Assembly: GCA_023409435.1 (NCBI GenBank) | Contig: JAEYHP010000022.1 | Location: 1-5,332, forward strand | Direction of reading: 5' to 3' | DNA length: 5,332 nucleotides | From: Bacillota bacterium | Lineage (GTDB): Bacteria; Bacillota; Clostridia; Christensenellales; CAG-138 | Part shown: positions 1 to 4,660 of the stretch, in pieces | Position numbering within the stretch: position 1 is the first letter of the stretch | Layout of the letters: each line of letters begins with the position of its first letter | The notes under the pieces: generated by a model | Databases searched by the model: none | Seen by the model: only the letters and a program-made list of their open reading frames with translations | Told to the model about the DNA's origin: nothing | Program-made: the position numbers and the translations under genes

Positions 1-1355
1 CTCTTGTTGCGCGGTATGTCCCGGTTTACAAAGGCGCCGTGGGCAAAGGCGTGGATGTTCTGGGAATAGAGCAGCTTCGCAACGCTTATGTGGACCGTGC
101 GCTCAGAAATGAAACCTCGAGCCTTAACCAGTGGGAAACCCGCGCATCCGAGATGGAGTATATTGAATCCCTCTTTAACGAGACGAATACCGCAAGCCTT
201 TCCAACTCCCTTGCGGACTTTTTTGACAGCATGCAGGAGCTTTCCAAGGACCCTGTGAGCAAGGAGATCCGCACCAACGTGCAGCAGACGGCCATCACAT
301 TCACCGAGACGATGAGCCATTACTATAAGCAGTTGCAAGATTTGCAGACCCAGATGAACGAGTCAATAGAAGTAGCGGTAAACCGTATCAATGAAATCAC
401 GCAATCCATCGCGGATTTCAATGAGAGCATTGAGACATTTGAGCTGAGCGGCGAGCGGGCGAACGACCTCAACGACAAACGCAATCTTTTGCTTGACGAG
501 CTTGCAACGCTTACGGATATGGAGTACTCGACCGATTCTCAGGGGCGTTTGAGCGTCAGGATCGCCGGAAATACCGTGGTGGACCACGGCACGTCGTATG
601 ATTTAAAGGTGATGGCCGACGCGGATGGAATGTATTCCGTTCATATGGATAACGCGGCGGAAACGGAAGTCGAATATTCAAACGGAAAAATGGCGGGCTT
701 CAGGCAGCTTCGCGACGGCAGCACGCCGGATGACATCGGCATTCCATTTTTGATGGAGGGTCTGAATACGCTCGCGCGCAGCATTGCCAAGCAGTTTAAC
801 GACGTCCATAAGCAGGGCTGGACGATGCCGCACGATGCTGTAGCTTCACAGACGGGCGTCTATTTGTTTGATGTGGATGTGTCTGTGGATGCGGACGGCA
901 ATACGCATGAGGATTACGCCTCCATTACGGCAGGAAATATCACACTCTCCGATGCCGTATTGGAGGATGTGTACAAGATTGCGGCTTCTAGCAAGCAGAT
1001 TGATCTGACATCCGACGACCCGCAGGACAGAAACAACGAGAACGCGCTCAAGCTTGCGGGTTTGGGAACTTCCTCCACTACAATGAGCAACACCAGCTTT
1101 GAGGGATACCTGAAAAACCTGGTGGTGGAACTGGGCGTGGGCAGCGCGCATACTTCCAATATACTCACCAGCCAGCAGGCGCTCGTAACCAATCTGGAGG
1201 GCCGCAGGGCTTCGGTTTCAGGGGTATCTGTGGATGAGGAAATGGTGCAGCTGATGAAATATCAGCACATGTACAACGCTTCCTCCCGTGTGATTACCTC
1301 CATTGATGAGTTGCTGGACAAGCTTATCAACGGCACAGGCATCGTAGGAAGATAA
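1..1355 (+). CDS. flgK: Flagellar hook-associated protein 1, FlgK (5' end missing)
   Basis: FlgK is the first of two junction proteins that join the flagellar hook to the filament; it is exported and assembled outside the cell. The reading frame is open from base 3, so the gene runs off the left edge. The GTG at 39 is an internal valine codon, not a start, because the family-like residues ARYVPVYKG are encoded upstream of it. From base 3 about 450 residues remain, so probably only some tens are lost. Family signatures seen are GVDVLGI followed by an RNAYVDRALRNE-like helix near the start, SLADFFDSMQELSKDP soon after, a long coiled-coil-like region, a variable middle, and the conserved C-terminal helix (SGVSVDEEM, LMKYQ, YNASSRVI, ending INGTGIVGR). 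It ends with TAA, 43 bases before flgL, its usual partner. The frame is intact. The call rests on motifs and context and is secure. Confidence 0.96.
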   Translation, partial: LVARYVPVYKGAVGKGVDVLGIEQLRNAYVDRALRNETSSLNQWETRASEMEYIESLFNETNTASLSNSLADFFDSMQELSKDPVSKEIRTNVQQTAITFTETMSHYYKQLQDLQTQMNESIEVAVNRINEITQSIADFNESIETFELSGERANDLNDKRNLLLDELATLTDMEYSTDSQGRLSVRIAGNTVVDHGTSYDLKVMADADGMYSVHMDNAAETEVEYSNGKMAGFRQLRDGSTPDDIGIPFLMEGLNTLARSIAKQFNDVHKQGWTMPHDAVASQTGVYLFDVDVSVDADGNTHEDYASITAGNITLSDAVLEDVYKIAASSKQIDLTSDDPQDRNNENALKLAGLGTSSTTMSNTSFEGYLKNLVVELGVGSAHTSNILTSQQALVTNLEGRRASVSGVSVDEEMVQLMKYQHMYNASSRVITSIDELLDKLINGTGIVGR

Positions 1356-1377
1356 GCGGGATATTAGGGACCAGGGA
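1347..1377 (+). promoter_or_regulatory. Cluster of four GGA motifs before flgL (possible CsrA sites)
   Basis: GGA trinucleotides occur at 1347, 1359, 1368 and 1375, across the end of flgK and the gap before flgL. Two lie in an exact direct repeat, GGGATAT, at 1358-1364 and 1374-1380. The second copy reads CAGGGATAT, close to the known CsrA consensus core CARGGAUGU. CsrA dimers are known to bridge paired GGA sites in leaders. Binding here is inference only: GGA is short, and no clear hairpin presents these motifs. Confidence 0.3.
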
Positions 1378-1398
1378 TATAGAAAGGCAGGGTGCCGC

Positions 1399-2331
1399 AT
1401 GCGCATTACCACAAGCATGATGACGGGTTCGTTTTTGTCGAACCTCAATAACAACCTGAGCGCCATGCAGACGTACCAGACCCAGCTTGCCACAGGCAGG
1501 CGTATCACCAAGCTTTCGGATGATCCGGTGGGGGTCTTGGGCAGCATGAATGCGCGCGTCAAGCTTCAAAGGCTTGAGCAGTACCAGGATAATATCGGCT
1601 CTGTGCAGGATGTTTTAAAGCAGACCGAAACCGTCCTTCAGGAAGTCAACAAAATGCTGCAGACCGCGTATGAACGCGCGGTGCAAACGACGTCAGATAC
1701 CTATTCGGAAGAGGATCGCCAGGCGGCTTCGGCCGAAATCGCTCAATTTAAGCAGCAGATGCTCAACCTGGGCAATACGAAAGTCGCCAACCAGTATATA
1801 TTCGGCGGCTATAACTCCAGCAAGGCGCCGTTTACGTTGGACGCTTCCGGGAACCTTCTGTACAACGGACTCGATGTAACTGTGAACAACGCGGCGCTTC
1901 AGGACCAGGCCGCGCAAAATACCAACGTTGAGCTCGGATACGACATGACGATGACCGGTACCATCAACGGCATAGAACTTCTGGGCAGCGGTACGAGCAA
2001 CATTTATAATCTGTTTCAGGAGTTCGAAGCCGCGCTCTCCGGCGGAGGGACTGGGGATGAATTGAGCGCGTTTATTGAAAAATTTCAGACCGCCCAGTCG
2101 GATGTTATGGCAAAAACTGCGGAAGTCGGTGCGCGTACCAATCGGCTCACAATGTTGGAAAATCGGTATGCGGATGACGAGGTTAACTATACGGAAATCA
2201 AATCCAAAGTGGAAGATGTCGATCAGGCGGAAGCCATCATGCGCTATAAAATGGCGGAGTCGGTGTACCTCTTCGCATTAAAAATTGGCTCCAATATTAT
2301 ACAGCCGACGCTCGTGGACTATTTGAAATGA
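1399..2331 (+). CDS. flgL: Flagellar hook-associated protein 3, FlgL
   Basis: FlgL is the second junction protein, lying between FlgK and the flagellin filament, and is structurally related to flagellin. The 310-residue length is usual for the family. The N-terminal signature MRITTSMM is followed by TGRRITKLSDDPVG at residues 32-45 and a long helical stretch. NQYIFGG at 131-137 is the typical end of the first helical domain. A variable segment (about 140-205) and a C-terminal helix ending IIQPTLVDYLK complete the flagellin-like fold. The ATG at 1399 is chosen because it gives the canonical N-terminus and has AGGGTG (1389-1394) and AAAGG (1383-1387) upstream. Translation ends at TGA followed at once by a second in-frame TGA. 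It lies 43 bases after flgK and 19 before the DUF6470 gene, so co-transcription is likely. Confidence 0.96.
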   Translation: MRITTSMMTGSFLSNLNNNLSAMQTYQTQLATGRRITKLSDDPVGVLGSMNARVKLQRLEQYQDNIGSVQDVLKQTETVLQEVNKMLQTAYERAVQTTSDTYSEEDRQAASAEIAQFKQQMLNLGNTKVANQYIFGGYNSSKAPFTLDASGNLLYNGLDVTVNNAALQDQAAQNTNVELGYDMTMTGTINGIELLGSGTSNIYNLFQEFEAALSGGGTGDELSAFIEKFQTAQSDVMAKTAEVGARTNRLTMLENRYADDEVNYTEIKSKVEDVDQAEAIMRYKMAESVYLFALKIGSNIIQPTLVDYLK

Positions 2332-2350
2332 TGAGCGGGGGTGTGATATA

Positions 2351-2941
2351 ATGAATTCGCTTAGCATACATACTCAGCGTGCTGTGATCGAAATTACATC
2401 ACGCCCCGCCAAAATGTACGTCGAACACAAACGGCCCAATTTTAAAATCAAGCGTACCGATCCCAAAATGAGAATCGAACGGAAAATGCCTTCGTTCGAT
2501 ATTAAATGGGAAGATGTCAGGAATACCAGCGGGCACGCGTCTCCGCTCCAACTGGGCAAGAATTTTGCCGAAAAAGGAAAACAAAAGGCCTTAGAAGCGA
2601 TCCGTTCCATTGTGGAACGCGGAGATGTCTTAAAAGACTCCACGGATCCCCAGGCGCTTGAAAAAGTAGCGGTTTCCGTTTCCGTTAAGGACATGCCGGA
2701 ACTCAACGTGGGGCTCATGCCCAAGCAAAAGGCCCGTATCGAATGGGACCCCGGTTATTGCACCATAGAATGGACGGACCCCGTTTTGCAGATTGAATGG
2801 GATAAGGATTTCAGGCCAACGATCGAATGGGAACCCTACGCGGTGGAAGTACGCCTCAGACACAGGCCTTTGGTGAAAATCAGAGTCAATTTGGAACGCA
2901 TACCCGGCGCCGTGGGCGTCAAGGTGGATCAGGAAGTGTGA
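2351..2941 (+). CDS. DUF6470 family protein (YviE-like), flagellar operon
   Basis: This 196-residue protein has the position and the repetitive character of the DUF6470/YviE proteins found between flgL and fliW in Bacillota; their function is not established. It has no signal peptide or membrane segment. Residues 10-53 contain strand-like units spaced about nine residues apart around I13, V24, I33, I42 and I51, rich in Lys/Arg and often with a proline between them. Residues 66-105 look helical and charged. Residues 128-180 resume the repeat, with IEW at 130, 139, 148 and 158, followed by strand-like units around V167 and I177. The N-terminal repeats are basic, while the IEW units are acidic and tryptophan-rich. 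The ATG at 2351 has a strong GGGGGTG (2337-2343) seven bases upstream. The family call is from memory of motifs and context; a role in flagellar assembly or export is inference. Confidence 0.85.
   Translation: MNSLSIHTQRAVIEITSRPAKMYVEHKRPNFKIKRTDPKMRIERKMPSFDIKWEDVRNTSGHASPLQLGKNFAEKGKQKALEAIRSIVERGDVLKDSTDPQALEKVAVSVSVKDMPELNVGLMPKQKARIEWDPGYCTIEWTDPVLQIEWDKDFRPTIEWEPYAVEVRLRHRPLVKIRVNLERIPGAVGVKVDQEV
2738..2830 (+). repeat. In-frame IEW repeat in the DUF6470 gene
   Basis: Four codon triplets for Ile-Glu-Trp begin at 2738, 2765, 2792 and 2822, that is 27, 27 and 30 bases apart, with acidic or Pro/Asp residues between them. The Ile codons differ (ATC, ATA, ATT, ATC) while Glu-Trp is always GAATGG. 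The period is kept at protein level more strictly than at DNA level, which points to selection on a repeated beta-strand unit and not to recent slippage. Confidence 0.6.
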
Positions 2942-2955
2942 TAGGGGGTTCTGCA

Positions 2956-3429
2956 ATGCTGATCGAAACGGCCAGATTTGGGGATTTTAACCTGAATGAC
3001 AGCAAGGTCATCGATTTCCCAAACGGCATACCGGGGTTTGAGGAGCTGCACAAGTTTATTATTCTGGAAATTAACGAGACCAAGCCGCTGTATTGGCTGC
3101 AATCCACACAGAACAAGCATATCTCCCTTCCGGTGGTAATCCCCTTTGAGCTTTTGGAGGATTATTACATTGAAATCCGGGAAAACGAGCTCAAGGGTAT
3201 TGAGGTGGACAACAACAACGATCTCTTGATACTCAACGTGGTGGTTATTCCCGAAAACATCGAGAAAATGACGGTCAATCTCGCCGCGCCCATCATTATA
3301 AATCTGAAGCTTGGCGCAGGTAAACAGATCGTGATCGATGCGGCGGACCTCCCCGTCCGGTTCCCCATATATGACGCGGTCATGCGGAAATTGAAAGGGG
3401 GAGAAGCGGATGCTGGTTCTCTCGCGTAA
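2956..3429 (+). CDS. fliW: Flagellar assembly factor FliW
   Basis: FliW is a small cytoplasmic beta-barrel protein that binds either flagellin or CsrA. As described in Bacillus, free FliW binds CsrA allosterically and relieves repression of flagellin translation. The 157-residue product shows FPNGIPGFE at 21-29, WLQS at 47-50, PFELLEDY at 63-70, VNLAAPIIIN at 107-116 and the GKQIVI strand at 122-127. The start is ATG 2956, with GGGGG (2944-2948) seven bases upstream; it gives the canonical MLIETARFG start. The frame stays open upstream to 2827, but that part overlaps the DUF6470 gene out of frame and matches nothing. The usual ELAF-like residues before the PF motif read HISLP here, a modest divergence in a conserved segment. 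It follows DUF6470 by 14 bases and overlaps csrA by 20. Confidence 0.95.
   Translation: MLIETARFGDFNLNDSKVIDFPNGIPGFEELHKFIILEINETKPLYWLQSTQNKHISLPVVIPFELLEDYYIEIRENELKGIEVDNNNDLLILNVVVIPENIEKMTVNLAAPIIINLKLGAGKQIVIDAADLPVRFPIYDAVMRKLKGGEADAGSLA
3394..3402 (+). promoter_or_regulatory. Strong csrA ribosome binding site inside fliW
   Basis: AAAGGGGGA lies within the fliW reading frame and ends seven bases before the csrA ATG. GGA trinucleotides at 3386, 3400 and 3408 surround the site and the start codon (GCGGATG). Ribosomes finishing fliW pass directly over it, so the two genes may be coupled; CsrA binding to its own start region is possible but unproven. Confidence 0.6.
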
Positions 3430-3622
3430 AGCCGGCGAAATACTTTCAATCGGCCCGGATATCACAATAGAGGTGGTGGCCGTGGAAGGGGACCGCGTGC
3501 GCCTTGGCATCAGCGCGCCCAGGGATACGCGCATATTCCGCAAGGAGCTTCTTGAACAGACTGTGGACATCAATAAGATCGCGGTGAATGCCCCGGTGAT
3601 CAATTTTCAGGAAAGCAAATGA
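3410..3622 (+). CDS. csrA: Carbon storage regulator CsrA, RNA-binding translational repressor
   Basis: CsrA is a small homodimer that binds GGA motifs in mRNA leaders, often over the ribosome binding site. In Gram-positive flagellar systems its main known target is flagellin mRNA, and FliW is its antagonist. The 70-residue product begins MLVLSRKAGE, as the family does. L4 and R44, residues known to contact RNA, are present, as is the RLGI-SAP strand at about 31-37. The usual VHR at 42-44 reads IFR here, so the histidine is replaced by phenylalanine. A tail of about 20 residues follows the core; tails of variable length are normal and contribute to FliW binding in Bacillus. It is the last gene of the flagellar unit, followed 18 bases later by a terminator. 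Confidence 0.97.
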   Translation: MLVLSRKAGEILSIGPDITIEVVAVEGDRVRLGISAPRDTRIFRKELLEQTVDINKIAVNAPVINFQESK

Positions 3623-3640
3623 GCAAACGTCGATATAGAT

Positions 3641-3668
3641 AAAAGTCCTGCCCAGCGGCAGGACTTTT
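3641..3668. terminator. Bidirectional intrinsic terminator between csrA and the permease genes
   Basis: A perfect 12-bp inverted repeat (AAAAGTCCTGCC and its complement) encloses a four-base CAGC loop. The stem begins with A's and ends with T's, so each strand has a short U-run in its transcript. It lies 18 bases after the csrA stop and 18 bases beyond the stop of the converging permease gene, and can serve both. Confidence 0.88.
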
Positions 3669-3686
3669 ATGTTGCAATGAAATACA

Positions 3687-4061
3687 TTACTTGCTGTCCT
3701 TATTCTTTTTAGTCCGCGCGAACTGCAGGATCGAAAGAACAATCAGGAATATGCCGAACGCCTTTTTCAGCCACTCCGCCTCCAGGCAGGTGGCTAAGAA
3801 TGCGCCGCCTATCGCGCCGATCACACCCCAAATCAAAAGCGGGAGCGCTGTTTTTGCCTGCAACCGCCCATCCCGCCGATGGATAAAGAGGGCGAGCGCT
3901 GCGCCCGGCAAAAACGCCAGCATATTCACGCCCTGCGCCGCATGCTGGCCCATGCTTAAAAACAGCGTCAGCATTGGTATGAGCACCGTGCCGCCGCCCA
4001 TACCCATACCGGAAAGCACGCCGGAAACCAGCCCGGCCAAAAGATACCACAAAAAGCTCAT
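3687..4061 (-). CDS. TauE/SafE family half-permease (second gene of pair)
   Basis: A 124-residue membrane protein matching one half of the TauE/SafE (DUF81) permease fold, a family linked to export or uptake of sulfonates, sulfite and other anions. About four membrane segments are visible, roughly at residues 5-30, 42-60, 72-92 and 100-116, with a basic loop HRRDGRLQAK (61-70) and a lysine-rich tail. The family glycine signature appears as GMGMGGG at 18-24, followed by VNMLAFLPG in the second segment. Normal family members are about 250 residues with two such repeats, so this is half-length. Its ATG overlaps the stop of the upstream gene by four bases (ATGA on the coding strand) and has no clear ribosome binding site, so translation probably depends on coupling. 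The substrate cannot be assigned. Confidence 0.85.
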   Translation of the reverse strand: MSFLWYLLAGLVSGVLSGMGMGGGTVLIPMLTLFLSMGQHAAQGVNMLAFLPGAALALFIHRRDGRLQAKTALPLLIWGVIGAIGGAFLATCLEAEWLKKAFGIFLIVLSILQFARTKKNKDSK

Positions 4062-4426
4062 AGCAGCAGGCGGACGCCCGCCGCAAGCATCAGCAGGGCA
4101 AACAGCCGGTCAATCCAGAGCGAACGCATCTTCCCCAAAAGCTTTGCACCCAAAAAACTGCCGGGGAGCACGCCCAGCGTGACAATGGGCACAAAATCAA
4201 ATGTAATCGCTCCGCGAATCAAGTAGACAACGATGCTGACGATGGAGAGCGGCAGCATCACCATCAGCGCCGTCGCATGGGCGTCCTCGCTTTTGAGCTT
4301 GCACAGGCGCTCCAAGACCACAACGGCGAGCATGCCGCCGCCGGCGCCAAACAGCCCGTTGGCGATGCCGGTACATATGGCAGCTATGGAAATCAATAAG
4401 CGCGGCGCTCTCTCTTGTTTCTGCAT
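4058..4426 (-). CDS. TauE/SafE family half-permease (first gene of pair)
   Basis: A 122-residue hydrophobic protein, the partner half of the neighbouring TauE/SafE protein. After a basic N-terminus (MQKQERAPR), about four membrane segments are visible near residues 10-38, 51-70, 78-97 and 105-122. The glycine signature is GLFGAGGG at 24-31, parallel to GMGMGGG in the other gene; HATAL at 50-54 and GVLPGSFLGAKLL at 85-97 are typical of the family's halves. The ATG at 4426 is the only usable start, because an in-frame stop lies seven codons upstream with no other start between; the ribosome binding site is weak (AGAAG). Given the homologous halves, assembly of the two products into one permease is the likeliest reading. 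A frameshift-split single gene is less likely because each half has a full motif set and its own start. Confidence 0.85.
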   Translation of the reverse strand: MQKQERAPRLLISIAAICTGIANGLFGAGGGMLAVVVLERLCKLKSEDAHATALMVMLPLSIVSIVVYLIRGAITFDFVPIVTLGVLPGSFLGAKLLGKMRSLWIDRLFALLMLAAGVRLLL

Positions 4427-4451
4427 ACTTCTAAGATTGTTCGGTCATTTG

Positions 4452-4479
4452 ATAATTATTCAGCAAATTATTGATGCAA
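4452..4479 (-). promoter_or_regulatory. Weak candidate promoter for the permease pair
   Basis: On the minus strand TTGCAT (4479-4474) is followed after 16 bases by AATTAT (4457-4452), each four or more matches to the sigma-A -35 and -10 consensus. It would overlap the -35 area of the divergent rnfC promoter. The spacing is slightly short and the region is AT-rich, so chance is a real possibility. Confidence 0.2.
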
Positions 4480-4502
4480 AACGACAGGGGGCATGTTATA
4501 AT
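4471..4502 (+). promoter_or_regulatory. Extended -10 sigma-A promoter reading towards rnfC
   Basis: TGTTATAAT at 4494-4502 is a perfect extended -10 element (TG, one base, TATAAT). A TTGATG at 4471-4476 resembles a -35 box, but the 20-base spacer is longer than usual; extended -10 promoters can work with a poor -35. Transcription would start near 4509 and give a leader of about 150 bases before the rnfC start. It is the best promoter match in the intergenic region. Confidence 0.7.
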
Positions 4503-4552
4503 ACTAACGGACTCGATGGGGTACGAAAAGTGAGATATTTGGCTTGCTCAAT

Positions 4553-4582
4553 GAATACGGTTCTTTCGAATACGGTTCTTTC
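4553..4582 (+). repeat. Perfect 15-bp tandem direct repeat in rnfC leader
   Basis: The unit GAATACGGTTCTTTC occurs twice head to tail with no spacer (4553-4567 and 4568-4582), with no mismatch. Each unit has a small internal inverted repeat, GAA and TTC flanking TACGG. It sits directly before the leader hairpin. It could be a protein operator, a repeated RNA element or a recent slippage duplication. Confidence 0.95.
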
Positions 4583-4586
4583 AAGG

Positions 4587-4612
4587 AAGGGTGAGCATAC
4601 CCTTTTTTGTTG
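4587..4612 (+). terminator. Terminator-like hairpin upstream of rnfC
   Basis: AAGGGT (4587-4592) pairs perfectly with ACCCTT (4599-4604) around a six-base loop. T's run on to 4608, followed by GTTG. The stem can be extended outwards by A-U and G-U pairs (AAGG at 4583-4586 with TTTT at 4605-4608). The stem is short for a strong terminator, and no alternative gene ends here on the plus strand, which is why a leader function is suspected. Confidence 0.55.
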
Positions 4613-4643
4613 TATAGAATATATAGTTTTACGGAAAATGCGG

Positions 4644-4649
4644 AAAGGA
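4644..4649 (+). promoter_or_regulatory. rnfC ribosome binding site deciding a TTG start
   Basis: AAAGGA ends 11 bases before TTG 4661. In-frame ATG 4649 and GTG 4652 lie upstream of that TTG but overlap or nearly touch this site, leaving no normal spacing. The TTG also yields the usual short RnfC N-terminus before the LTF-GG-HP motif, so it is preferred. GGA occurs three times here (4633, 4642, 4647). Confidence 0.55.
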
Positions 4650-4660
4650 TGGTGTCAGCT

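Larger units (their letters stand above)
4509..4648 (+). promoter_or_regulatory. rnfC leader region, possible attenuator or small RNA
   Basis: This untranslated stretch lies between the predicted transcription start and the rnfC ribosome binding site. It contains a 15-bp tandem repeat, then a terminator-like hairpin with T-tract (4587-4608), then about 40 AT-rich bases before the rnfC start signals. A terminator between a good promoter and its gene suggests either conditional termination or a separate small RNA of about 100 nt. I could not match it to any riboswitch class I know, including T-box and c-di-GMP types. An imperfect pairing between CGAAAAG (4524-4530) and CTTTCG (4563-4568) is possible. 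A five-codon ATG frame (4516-4533) lacks a ribosome binding site. Confidence 0.45.

Noticed and set aside
2827..2955. Longer FliW start at 2827
   Set aside because: The extra residues overlap the DUF6470 gene out of frame and match nothing in the family, while ATG 2956 has a strong ribosome binding site and gives the canonical N-terminus.
2929..3603. A 224-codon minus-strand open frame opposite fliW and csrA
   Set aside because: It lies wholly antisense to two confidently identified genes, has no recognisable motif, and would cross the terminator-facing end of csrA without its own signals. It is a shadow of codon bias.
3691..4182. A 163-codon plus-strand frame opposite the permease pair
   Set aside because: The product is proline/alanine-rich low-complexity sequence, antisense to two clear membrane proteins, and it begins just after the terminator with no ribosome binding site.
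4516..4533. Five-codon leader peptide (MGYEK) after the rnfC promoter
   Set aside because: It has a start and a stop but no ribosome binding site and no codon run typical of an attenuation peptide.
4553..4582. Guanidine-II (mini-ykkC) riboswitch, because of two hairpins with ACGG in the loop
   Set aside because: The stems are only three A/T-rich base pairs plus one G-C, the loop would be five bases, and the copies are exact duplicates instead of two distinct helices. The downstream gene is not a guanidine exporter.
4583..4604. T-box-like antiterminator, because of AGGGTG near a terminator
   Set aside because: The leader is too short for a T-box, the match to the AGGGTGGNACCGCG element is poor, and rnfC is not an amino-acid gene.
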